From assembly GCA_043813805.1 (NCBI GenBank), contig JBDRKR010000003.1:1-15374 (forward strand): a DNA stretch of 15,374 nucleotides. Direction: 5' to 3'. The notes under the pieces are model-generated. The model saw only the letters and a list, made by a program, of their open reading frames with translations, made no database searches and was not told the DNA's origin. This stretch comes from 2-02-FULL-43-13 sp043813805 (GTDB lineage Bacteria > Patescibacteriota > Minisyncoccia > Minisyncoccales > MHMH01). Below, in pieces: positions 1 through 6,092 of this stretch (position 1 is the stretch's first letter; each line of letters opens with the position of its first letter). The position numbers were made by a program, and so were the translations under genes.

Positions 1-3
1 AAA

Positions 4-30
4 GTGACGACAAGTTAGTTATGCCGTCAC
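4..30 (-). terminator. possible hairpin terminator at window edge
   Basis: A 6-bp stem, GTGACG (4-9) with CGTCAC (25-30), encloses a 15-base loop. It lies 26 bases beyond the stop of the hypothetical gene at 57-653, and on the minus strand it is followed by TTT at the window edge. The loop is long and the T tract cannot be seen in full, so this is only a candidate. Confidence 0.25.
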
Positions 31-56
31 TATATTATTTATATTACCGATATTCA

Positions 57-653
57 CTACCAGTGATACCTTCTATTTATTAACTCGATATCCTGCTTAA
101 TATACTTCTTCATTACACGGGCAATTGCCTTGCAATGTTTGAGCGTTTCTGGCTCTAATGAAGGAATAACCTTTTTCTTCACTTTATTAATAAACTCTAC
201 TGAGAGTGGAAAGGTTGAAACCATCCAACTCTGACAGATAGAGTGTTTATAATAAGTGTAAAGCCAGCTGTCATATCCCCTTCCTCCGGTTTGGTCGTGA
301 TGGATGGTTAATTTGGTTAGTTCCGCTATTGCTTCCCTGAACGAAGGATTCAATTTATCACCAGAATGTTCTAATGCATTATTTAATGCTTCGTTTGTCT
401 TCCACTCCCATCCATCTGCCACAGTAATGTATTCTTTTCCATTTTCCATCCGATTGTAAGTAAAGACGTATTCCTTACCTGTCAGGTATTCAATGGTAGC
501 TGCTACCACTTCTGACAAAATGAATTCTTGGATGGTAGGCAATCTGTTTTTACCCATACTAGAGGCGAAATATACGAGCACCTCTAAAATATGTCCTTGA
601 AACTCTCCTTTTCTGAAAAATTCCTTTATGCTATCTGTCTTTTCTTGTGTCAT
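57..653 (-). CDS. hypothetical protein, 198 aa
   Basis: I do not recognise this protein. It is soluble, with no signal peptide or membrane segment. It is rich in charged and aromatic residues, with a Tyr/Trp-rich stretch near residues 125-145 (YDSWLYTYYKHS) and a basic C-terminal helix (VMKKYIKQDIELINRRYHW). The start is well supported: on the minus strand AGGGGGAGAG lies just upstream of the ATG, and a promoter with TTGACC and TATACT separated by 16 bases lies at 691-718. It is therefore an independently expressed single gene placed directly after the terminator of tRNA-His. A real protein-coding gene is likely; its function cannot be inferred. Confidence 0.8.
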   Translation of the reverse strand: MTQEKTDSIKEFFRKGEFQGHILEVLVYFASSMGKNRLPTIQEFILSEVVAATIEYLTGKEYVFTYNRMENGKEYITVADGWEWKTNEALNNALEHSGDKLNPSFREAIAELTKLTIHHDQTGGRGYDSWLYTYYKHSICQSWMVSTFPLSVEFINKVKKKVIPSLEPETLKHCKAIARVMKKYIKQDIELINRRYHW

Positions 654-690
654 TCTCTCCCCCTTTTAAATTGTATAGTGCTGTATGAGT

Positions 691-718
691 AGTATATTAT
701 TTTCTAAGAAAAGGTCAA
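691..718 (-). promoter_or_regulatory. sigma70-type promoter of the 198-aa gene
   Basis: On the minus strand, TTGACC (713-718) and TATACT (691-696) are separated by 16 bases. The -10 box lies about 37 bases before the ATG at 653, leaving room for a leader carrying the AGGGGGAGAG ribosome binding site. Confidence 0.65.
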
Positions 719-726
719 GTCCTACC

Positions 727-750
727 AAAAAAACCGCCCGAAAGGCGGTT
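727..750 (-). terminator. intrinsic terminator after tRNA-His
   Basis: A 7-bp stem AACCGCC (732-738) / GGCGGTT (744-750) with a 5-base loop is followed on the minus strand by a run of seven T. It lies about 33 bases beyond the 3' end of tRNA-His and just before the promoter of the 198-aa gene, so it separates the two transcripts. Confidence 0.8.
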
Positions 751-782
751 CTTTGAATTCTCTAATGTCATTATAGAATTTG

Positions 783-854
783 GGTGGCTAAGCAGATTCG
801 AACTGCCTCCGAGAACTCCACAGGTTCTAGTGCTGCCATTACACCATAGCCACC
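783..854 (-). tRNA. tRNA-His (GTG)
   Basis: The minus-strand sequence folds as a full cloverleaf. The acceptor GTGGCTA pairs with TAGCCAC, the D stem is GTGT/GCAC, the anticodon stem AGAAC/GTTCT closes the loop CTGTGGA with anticodon GTG, and the T arm has loop TTCGAAT. An extra G precedes the acceptor stem (854) and faces C73 (783), the G-1:C73 pair that is the identity mark of tRNA-His. CCA is not fully encoded (C73 is followed by CAA), so it would be added after transcription. Confidence 0.95.
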
Positions 855-878
855 ATATGCTATCTCTTAAACACCCTT

Positions 879-907
879 TTTATATCATTTTTAAGAAGAA
901 TTGAGAA
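879..907 (-). promoter_or_regulatory. possible promoter of tRNA-His
   Basis: On the minus strand TTCTCA (902-907) and TATAAA (879-884) are spaced by 17 bases and end about 24 bases before the tRNA. The -35 match is partial (4 of 6), so confidence is moderate. Confidence 0.4.
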
Positions 908-937
908 GAGCCGGATAAAATCAGAGGTAAAAAATGT

Positions 938-985
938 GAAATAAAACAAAAAGAGGGTCGTTTGACCCTCTTTATTTTTGGTTTT
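938..985 (-). terminator. terminator of the metallophosphoesterase gene (bidirectional shape)
   Basis: A 10-bp perfect stem AAAGAGGGTC (950-959) / GACCCTCTTT (964-973) has a GTTT loop. It is followed by T-rich tracts in both directions. It lies 33 bases beyond the stop codon at 1006 and ends that transcript. No gene reads toward it from the left. Confidence 0.85.
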
Positions 986-1005
986 TCTTAAAAAATCTTT
1001 TTACC

Positions 1006-3054
1006 TTATAATCTTGCCTTTATGATGGCTTTGATCTCCTCAACGGTTTTCTGGTATTTCGTAGCTGCGGCTACCGCCCAGATCTCAAACTCAGCGTAAA
1101 CCTGATCTTCGACCGATGGTGGCGGAGGCGGCGGAGGTGGCGGAGGCGGCGACACCACTGCCCCCTGGCTATCCCAATATAGAGTATAACCGGAGGTATA
1201 ACTACCGTCTCTTGTGTCATAAAAAGACGCACTTATTTCCTTGCTGCCGGGCTTGAACTTAAGTAGAGCCAGATAGCCATTGTTTCCACCGTGGTAGTTT
1301 TGCCAATTGGCCATAAGCCCATTGGTCACCGTGCCGCTATCGGTGGAATCCACTCTTGTTGATCGATACGGAGGATTGGTAACATGCCCCCCGGCCACAA
1401 GAATAACGTTCGGATTTTTCTTGATGAAATTATCTAAAAGATGTTGTCCGTCTCTTGACGAATCTAGGCGATAGTAAGCAGTGCTGTAAGAATCATTGTG
1501 GCGAATGGGCTTGCCGTCTTCCCTTAAATAGCAGTGAGTCGAAATAATCACTTGGCGGTCAGCATTAGCATTAATAATGTCCTGCGCCCAAGCTAGTATC
1601 TCGGCTCTCGGGAAGAATTCTAATGCCAATACAAGGAATTTCTGCTCGCCGGCGTTAAACCTGATGTAGTAATTGGCGGTATCACCGTTGTAAGCTCCGC
1701 CATACCAGGTCTTACCGGCAAAGTAACTCTGGCCGAAATACGTGTTCCATGGGGATGTATTCCAACCATAACCATAATCGTGGTTGCCGACAGTTGGCAT
1801 GTAGATCAGCCCAGCATTTTTGATTTTATCCCAGCCTGCCTGGCCATCTATAAACTGGGCGGCGCTGGGTGAATCAACTACATCGCCGAGGCCAACCGCT
1901 GCCGTAATATTCTGCGTTGCTGCGTTATCGGCTACCCACTGCATCATTCCTTGATAAACCGCAGGATATCTTGCCACCGCGTACTGCGTGTCGGGTATCA
2001 GAGCAATGGTGAATTCCTGAGACGTTAACTGCGGTGGAGTGGTAACGATCAGGTCTGTTGGTGAGTCGCTGTACCATCGCCATGCGCCGTCACTGGCGTA
2101 TGACCAGGCCCGCACGTAATACTGGGCGTTGCCTGCTAACCCCGTCAAGGCTGCGGTGTTCCCGGTTTCAAAGTATGCGAGAGTCCCGTCAGTAACACCC
2201 GACGGATAGCTGCCCTGCTTATAGCGCACCAGAGTTTTTGTCGCGCCCATACCCTCAACCCATGACACTATCGCCGACGTGGCGCCGGTACCAATAGACT
2301 TGAAATCGGTCGGGGGCAACGGCTTAGGTAAAATATTCTGTTCGTAAGCGACCGGGGGTTCATTGACATAGGTTACGGCCAGAGTAATGGGCATATAAGT
2401 CGCGTGTTCCTCTGCCGCTGCCTGACGAGTCGTATATATTATATCCGTACTCAGCCCTTCGTGGTCATCCCAGAAGAGAGCAATGTTGTTCCCCGGCATC
2501 CAACCGGATCTCAAGACTATCTCTTGGATGATAGAGGCGATATCGGGGGAAGCGTACCGGGTGCCCGATGTCTGCGGTCCAATATTATTATACAGTATCC
2601 GCGCTTTGGTCAGATTAGCGTCGCTGGATCCGCCCACTACTGTTCCGCGCCTTGCTTTATAATCGGTAAGCGTACCGAAGGTATTAGCGCTATCGGCGGC
2701 TTGGCCGGTAATTACCGAGTTTGCTTCTCCCAGACTATAACTTGTTTCTGCGGTATAAGTGAAATTAGCGCTGATTACTTTGACGCCTTGCGGGACCTGC
2801 AATCCTTTAAATAACAATCCTGTACCGGATTTTTGTAGACCGCTGGAATAATAGCCGACACTAAGGCCGGTTTTGCTTAAGCCGGGTATCCAGATAGAGC
2901 CATTCCAGTAAACACGTATGTCATCGGTCCCGGAGGAAATAGTTGAAGTAACCGTGACGGGCGAGTTATCAGCCCGCACTTCGTTCATCGGCAAGGACGA
3001 TAGGAACAAGACGAGAGACAGCAAAACTAGTGAAACGATTTTAATTGATCTCAT
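1006..3054 (-). CDS. secreted multidomain calcineurin-like metallophosphoesterase
   Basis: A 682-residue exported protein. Residues 1-28 form a signal peptide (basic MRSIK, a Leu/Val/Ser core, and a VRA-D cleavage-like site). About 30-230 is a beta-rich region resembling carbohydrate-binding or jelly-roll modules. About 247-338 is a fibronectin type III-like domain. About 348-630 is the phosphoesterase: PDTQ (Asp355), GLGDVVD (Asp391), GNHD (423-426), STH (His507) and GGH (555-557) match the two-metal site, with Gln in place of the usual His of the first DxH motif. Eleven consecutive prolines (1117-1149) then link to a 36-residue helical tail; no LPxTG-like sorting signal is seen. The ATG at 3054 was chosen because AAAGGAG lies 6-7 bases upstream and the signal peptide begins there; an in-frame TTG at 3096 would add 14 basic residues. 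Substrate unknown: a phosphodiester or phosphomonoester outside the cell is inferred. By eye it is GC-richer than the pilus genes. Confidence 0.85.
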   Translation of the reverse strand: MRSIKIVSLVLLSLVLFLSSLPMNEVRADNSPVTVTSTISSGTDDIRVYWNGSIWIPGLSKTGLSVGYYSSGLQKSGTGLLFKGLQVPQGVKVISANFTYTAETSYSLGEANSVITGQAADSANTFGTLTDYKARRGTVVGGSSDANLTKARILYNNIGPQTSGTRYASPDIASIIQEIVLRSGWMPGNNIALFWDDHEGLSTDIIYTTRQAAAEEHATYMPITLAVTYVNEPPVAYEQNILPKPLPPTDFKSIGTGATSAIVSWVEGMGATKTLVRYKQGSYPSGVTDGTLAYFETGNTAALTGLAGNAQYYVRAWSYASDGAWRWYSDSPTDLIVTTPPQLTSQEFTIALIPDTQYAVARYPAVYQGMMQWVADNAATQNITAAVGLGDVVDSPSAAQFIDGQAGWDKIKNAGLIYMPTVGNHDYGYGWNTSPWNTYFGQSYFAGKTWYGGAYNGDTANYYIRFNAGEQKFLVLALEFFPRAEILAWAQDIINANADRQVIISTHCYLREDGKPIRHNDSYSTAYYRLDSSRDGQHLLDNFIKKNPNVILVAGGHVTNPPYRSTRVDSTDSGTVTNGLMANWQNYHGGNNGYLALLKFKPGSKEISASFYDTRDGSYTSGYTLYWDSQGAVVSPPPPPPPPPPPSVEDQVYAEFEIWAVAAATKYQKTVEEIKAIIKARL

Positions 3055-3147
3055 TGTATTCTCCTTTCTCTTTTTTTTACAACTCGCTCCGGTCAATCAG
3101 TCCAAATCACCTCCTTTTTCTCCATATTTTAAAAAAGCTGCTCATCA

Positions 3148-3176
3148 AGCATACTAAACTCGGGGAAAAATGTCAA
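3148..3176 (-). promoter_or_regulatory. strong sigma70-type promoter of the metallophosphoesterase gene
   Basis: On the minus strand TTGACA (3171-3176), a perfect -35, is followed after 17 bases by TATGCT (3148-3153). The ATG lies about 93 bases downstream. The leader carries two Shine-Dalgarno-like sites, AAGGAGGTGA near 3107-3116 and AAAGGAG just before the ATG. Confidence 0.8.
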
Positions 3177-3224
3177 GATTAAAGTAAATACAAGTGCCCT
3201 CGCGAGGAATCGAACCTCGATTAT

Positions 3225-3328
3225 ACCCCGCCCCTTGATTATGCCCCTGGGAGGAATCGAACCTCCATCATCTTCTTAGAAGGGAGATACTCTATCCATT
3301 GAGCTACAGGGGCGTAAAGGGGCGGGGC
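3225..3328 (-). other. 12-bp GC-rich helix bridging the outer tRNA halves
   Basis: On the minus strand GCCCCGCCCCTT (3317-3328) pairs with AAGGGGCGGGGT (3225-3236): eleven Watson-Crick pairs and one G-U. The helix is a doubled stem, (GCCCC)(GCCCC)TT against AA(GGGGC)(GGGGT), as if the anticodon stem had been duplicated. Short linkers (TAC on the 5' side, TAATC on the 3' side) join it to the inner tRNA. After cleavage at both ends of the inner tRNA this helix would still hold the two outer halves together. Confidence 0.8.
3242..3313 (-). tRNA. tRNA-Arg (TCT), nested inside another tRNA
   Basis: A complete 72-base tRNA on the minus strand. The acceptor GCCCCTG (3307-3313) pairs perfectly with CAGGGGC (3243-3249); the D arm is GCTC-AATGGATA-GAGT; the anticodon loop CTTCTAA gives anticodon TCT; the T arm is GGAGG-TTCGATT-CCTCC; the discriminator A is at 3242. 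The anticodon stem TCTCC/GAAGA has one C-A mismatch (30-40). CCA is not encoded. It is clearly related to the outer tRNA around it (same TAGYTCAAYGGATAGA D region and nearly the same T arm), suggesting duplication and insertion. Confidence 0.93.
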
Positions 3329-3367
3329 ATGTTCTATCCGTTGAACTACGAGGGCGGCAACCTCAAT

Positions 3368-3396
3368 ATCTTATCTTAACTTTCCTACTCAGTCAA
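3368..3396 (-). promoter_or_regulatory. promoter of the nested tRNA unit
   Basis: On the minus strand TTGACT (3391-3396) and TAAGAT (3368-3373) are spaced by 17 bases and end 12 bases before the first base of the outer tRNA. The -35 box lies within the last codons of the gene at 3385-3918. The spacing is ideal for a tRNA promoter and shows that the outer tRNA 5' end, not just the inner one, is used as a transcript start. Confidence 0.7.
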
Positions 3397-3918
3397 CCTC
3401 TTTTTTAATTCGGCGAGCAACTGTTGATTTTGATAAACAGACCCGATATAGCTCTGAGCGCTGCCCAAGCCGAACTCCTGCCACATCTTTGTCCGATAGC
3501 TCAATAAGGGTATCTTTTCTCCCTTTAAAGCATAGAACTCCAAGAGATTTACGGCGCTAAGAAGTTTCGAATCGACTGAAATGACTTTCGGCTCTTCCGG
3601 CTCGACCGGGGCGGGTTTTTCACGATTTTCTTGGAAAGGATCAATGTAACTTTGAGCATCAGCTGCTGCAAATCTTTTATCTCGCGTTTGCCACTCTTTT
3701 AAAATTTGCTGATAAAGTTCTTTTTGGAACTGGACGGTTCCACCGATAGAATTTGATTGAGATGTCCTAACTAAAATATCGTACCTATAAAATACCAGGG
3801 CGCCCAGCACCAAAACGACTAAGAATAAAATAGCTACGGCTGGAAGCAGATTTCCCGCCAAGCCCTTCAGAAAAGCGTTGCAGATATTTTTTAATTTCAA
3901 AATAAATTCTTTATTCAT
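3385..3918 (-). CDS. small membrane protein at the end of the pilus operon, 177 aa
   Basis: Residues 1-18 are cytoplasmic, about 19-43 form one membrane helix (LLPAVAILFLVVLVLGALVF), and the rest lies outside the cytoplasm. It has an acidic proline-rich stretch near 100-112 (EKPAPVEPEEPK) and a C-terminal helical part. It starts two bases after the pilO stop, so it is translated with pilM, pilN and pilO. PilP usually holds this position, but PilP is a lipoprotein with a lipobox Cys and a beta-domain. Here there is a membrane anchor and no lipobox, so I do not call it PilP. It is probably an accessory part of the PilMNO complex (inferred from position). Its last codons overlap the tRNA promoter. 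Confidence 0.8.
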   Translation of the reverse strand: MNKEFILKLKNICNAFLKGLAGNLLPAVAILFLVVLVLGALVFYRYDILVRTSQSNSIGGTVQFQKELYQQILKEWQTRDKRFAAADAQSYIDPFQENREKPAPVEPEEPKVISVDSKLLSAVNLLEFYALKGEKIPLLSYRTKMWQEFGLGSAQSYIGSVYQNQQLLAELKKRLTE

Positions 3919-3920
3919 AG

Positions 3921-4448
3921 TTATCTGGTATAAACTTTCATTTGGAATGAAATGGCGATATCGCCGTTGGTGTTTTTCGTCGGCTTGTTTAAGCTTAAGC
4001 CGGACAAAACGATCAAGTGCGGGCTTGATTCGATCTTATCGAGAAAGCGTAAGAAATTTGTGAAAGAACCGGCCATATTAACTTGAAAACTCATTGATGG
4101 CCAAACATCTTCCACCTCCCCCGCTTTGGAAGTGAAGGGCATTAAATCAATGGTAAGTTTAACCCGCGCAGCTTCTTCTTCAAGAAACTCGATAAACTCA
4201 ACCGGCTCTTTATTATCAACGAATAATCGATCTATTCTTTTTAAATTAGCCTGATAGATCTCGTAAGTTGATTGGAATTTTTTAAAATTCTCACTCTTTT
4301 TTTCGAGCTCGGCTAAGATTCCTTTCTGGATGAAAAAAGCTTCCGAATTTTGTTTAATACTTAAAAACAGCGGACGGACAACGAACCCCGCTAAAAGTAC
4401 GGCGATTACCCCCAAAATTATTAATGATATGTTTTTATTCTGAATCAT
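3921..4448 (-). CDS. pilO: PilO-like type IV pilus inner-membrane protein
   Basis: 175 residues. It has a short cytoplasmic N-terminus, one membrane helix at about 9-29 (ISLIILGVIAVLLAGFVVRPLF), a coiled-coil stretch at about 35-75 (AELEKKSENFKKFQSTYEIY), and a ferredoxin-like C-terminal part with the PilO-type pattern of an 'F...FLRFLDKIESSPHLIVLSGLSL' strand-helix. PilO pairs with PilN on the outer face of the membrane to align the pilus motor. Its ATG overlaps the pilN stop (ATGA), giving translational coupling. Assignment rests on size, topology, the C-terminal pattern and gene order. Confidence 0.85.
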   Translation of the reverse strand: MIQNKNISLIILGVIAVLLAGFVVRPLFLSIKQNSEAFFIQKGILAELEKKSENFKKFQSTYEIYQANLKRIDRLFVDNKEPVEFIEFLEEEAARVKLTIDLMPFTSKAGEVEDVWPSMSFQVNMAGSFTNFLRFLDKIESSPHLIVLSGLSLNKPTKNTNGDIAISFQMKVYTR

Positions 4449-4993
4449 AGGGTCATCTCGAAACTGGCGCTAAAGTTAATGTCGGATGGTTTCACCCAGC
4501 TTGAGGGCGGGAAATAAACGCCCTGAAAACTTGATTTTGACTCAAGACTTTTTTTGAAGTCGAGCAACGCCTCTCTTGTCCCGCTATGGCCGGTTAACGA
4601 AATCTGGAAACGATCCTTTTTATCCTTGTTGGGATTAAGCGATAATGAATTTAAATATATCCCCTCGGGAATAATTTCTGATATTTTCTGAAGCAATTCG
4701 GTAATCCGGGACTGTCCTTCGTAAAACGCGGCGAGTGTCGTGAGGTTTTGATTGACAGCGCTGATTTCTTTTTCAATATTTTGGGCTTCCAATGTCGCGG
4801 ATTTTTGCTGTTCGCAATCAACAAGAATTTTAAAACCCCGGACCTCGCCGGCAAGATAAATATTTACTGAAAATAAAACCAAAGAGAACGTCGCCAGGAA
4901 AAACAAAACAAAAATACCCCAAATAAAAGCCAGGCGGAGTTTTTCTTCTTTCCTTAAAATGTCCCTTTCTTTTGGAGGCAAAAGATTAATCAT
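4445..4993 (-). CDS. pilN: PilN-like type IV pilus assembly protein
   Basis: 182 residues. The N-terminus MINLLPPKE carries the INLLP motif by which PilN binds the groove of PilM. A membrane helix spans about 22-47, followed by a coiled coil and a ferredoxin-like domain (about 95-182; LQKISEIIPEGIYLNSLSL is typical of the family). It overlaps pilM by ATGA, and a strong ribosome binding site AAGGGGAG lies inside the end of pilM, so it is both coupled and independently ribosome-bound. Confidence 0.92.
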   Translation of the reverse strand: MINLLPPKERDILRKEEKLRLAFIWGIFVLFFLATFSLVLFSVNIYLAGEVRGFKILVDCEQQKSATLEAQNIEKEISAVNQNLTTLAAFYEGQSRITELLQKISEIIPEGIYLNSLSLNPNKDKKDRFQISLTGHSGTREALLDFKKSLESKSSFQGVYFPPSSWVKPSDINFSASFEMTL

Positions 4994-6051
4994 AATCGGA
5001 CTCCCCTTAAAGCTAGCCCCAGAGCGGTGGTATACCTTAAAGACTCTTCGTACGGCAAAGGACTTGCTTTTTTTGATTGACTGCTTGTGATATTAATCCA
5101 TGGATCGCCCAATTCTACCGGCGTTTTAAGTTGCCGCCCCAGAAAATCGGCCAAACCCTTTAAATTGGCTCCTCCGCCGCAAAGTAAAACCTTCGTCGTT
5201 TTTTGATTATACTTAGTTTGACAATAATTAATATATTTTTCGGATAAATTGACGAAATCCTTCAACGTCGAGCTTAGGGCCTCGGCATTTTTTTTACCCG
5301 ACTTGTTATCACTGATGCCGTTTTTTATTTTTAAAATTTCCGCCTCTTTAAAACTGATTTTTAAATCCTGGGCGATGGTCTCGCTGAAGTTTTTGGCCGA
5401 AATCTGGGAAGTTGTGGTAAATCTTAACGACTGCTCGAGAAAAATACTGAAACTGGTCCGGTTCTCGCCCAGATCAACTAAAACCAGAGCCTGAGAATCC
5501 GTATTATCTTTAATTAAAGCGCGCGAAATAGACATGGATTCGATCTCAAGCGCTACGGGTTCCAATGCCGCCTCCCTCAAGACGTTTATATATAGATCAA
5601 CGACGATTTTCGGCATGGCGGCGATCAAAACGTTGAGTTTATTGGCTTTGGTATCGCAAGAAATGATTTGAGAGTCAAGATAAACTTTTTCAATCGGCAG
5701 AGGAATATAATTTTCAGCTTCGAAATAAACCGCTTTTTGCACTTCCTCTTCTTTCATCAGAGGAAGATGAATAACCTGCAAAAAGGCTTTTTCTTCAGGC
5801 AAAGAGATGACCACATGCTTAGTGCGTATTTTTTCCCCGCAAACTTCTTTAACAGCTTTCCTGATGTTTTCCGATAAGGCTTTTTCGTTTTTTATATCGC
5901 CCTGCTCAACAATTCCCGGATTTATCTTAGTTTCACCGAAAGAAGCCAGTCTAAAAAACTGCCCGTTTTTTTTGAGCTGGACGATCTTCAAAGATGAGTC
6001 GGAAATATCTAAGCCGAAAGCTTTTGGCCTTAAAGTTAAAAAATCAAGCAT
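4990..6051 (-). CDS. pilM: PilM, actin-like type IV pilus assembly ATPase
   Basis: 353 residues, the usual PilM length, with no membrane segment. FGLDISDSSLKIVQL (12-26) is the first phosphate motif of the actin/FtsA fold, LVDLGENRTSFSIF (191-204) the second, and VLLCGGGANLKGLADFL (288-304) the adenosine motif. The C-terminus LRYTTALGLALRGVRL is characteristic. PilM sits under the inner membrane, binds PilN's N-terminus and links it to the PilB/PilC motor. No Shine-Dalgarno site precedes the ATG. Instead TATAAT ends 12 bases upstream, so a second promoter may start this part of the operon with a very short leader. Confidence 0.95.
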   Translation of the reverse strand: MLDFLTLRPKAFGLDISDSSLKIVQLKKNGQFFRLASFGETKINPGIVEQGDIKNEKALSENIRKAVKEVCGEKIRTKHVVISLPEEKAFLQVIHLPLMKEEEVQKAVYFEAENYIPLPIEKVYLDSQIISCDTKANKLNVLIAAMPKIVVDLYINVLREAALEPVALEIESMSISRALIKDNTDSQALVLVDLGENRTSFSIFLEQSLRFTTTSQISAKNFSETIAQDLKISFKEAEILKIKNGISDNKSGKKNAEALSSTLKDFVNLSEKYINYCQTKYNQKTTKVLLCGGGANLKGLADFLGRQLKTPVELGDPWINITSSQSKKASPLPYEESLRYTTALGLALRGVRL

Positions 6052-6063
6052 TGCTTTTAGTTA

Positions 6064-6092
6064 ATTATATCACTTACTCGGTCTCTCCCCAA
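6064..6092 (-). promoter_or_regulatory. possible internal promoter before pilM
   Basis: On the minus strand TTGGGG (6087-6092) and a perfect TATAAT (6064-6069) are spaced by 17 bases, overlapping the end of the PilX-like gene. A start about 7 bases past the -10 would leave only some 5 bases before the pilM ATG, a nearly leaderless message. Confidence 0.5.

Larger units (their letters stand above)
3195..3355 (-). tRNA. outer Arg-like tRNA interrupted in the anticodon arm by a complete tRNA gene
   Basis: The two ends form a normal tRNA body on the minus strand. The acceptor GCCCTCG (3349-3355) pairs with CGAGGGC (3196-3202), A73 is at 3195, the D arm is GTTC-AACGGATA-GAAC (3331-3346), the variable bases are ATAAT, and the T arm is CGAGG-TTCGATT-CCTCG (3203-3219). 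The D loop carries the A20 typical of Arg tRNAs. Where an anticodon arm of 17 bases is expected there are about 109 bases: a 12-bp helix whose tip holds a whole tRNA-Arg(TCT). No usable anticodon loop with U33 is visible in the outer molecule, so it is a split or interrupted tRNA, a non-decoding tRNA-like RNA, or a decayed gene. All body stems are perfect, which argues against long decay. No CCA is encoded. Confidence 0.75.

Noticed and set aside
1117..1149. Simple-sequence repeat as a phase-variation tract
   Set aside because: It encodes eleven prolines with mixed CCG, CCT and CCA codons, so it is a protein-level linker and not a perfect slippage tract.
2404..2814. Plus-strand frame of 136 codons opposite the metallophosphoesterase
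   Set aside because: A shadow of a well-supported gene on the other strand; no ribosome binding site or domain.
3195..3355. A self-splicing group I intron in the outer tRNA
   Set aside because: The intervening stretch is only about 80 bases outside the helix and consists almost entirely of a complete tRNA; there is no room for a group I core.
3385..3918. PilP identity
   Set aside because: The position fits, but there is no lipobox cysteine and the topology is a membrane anchor.
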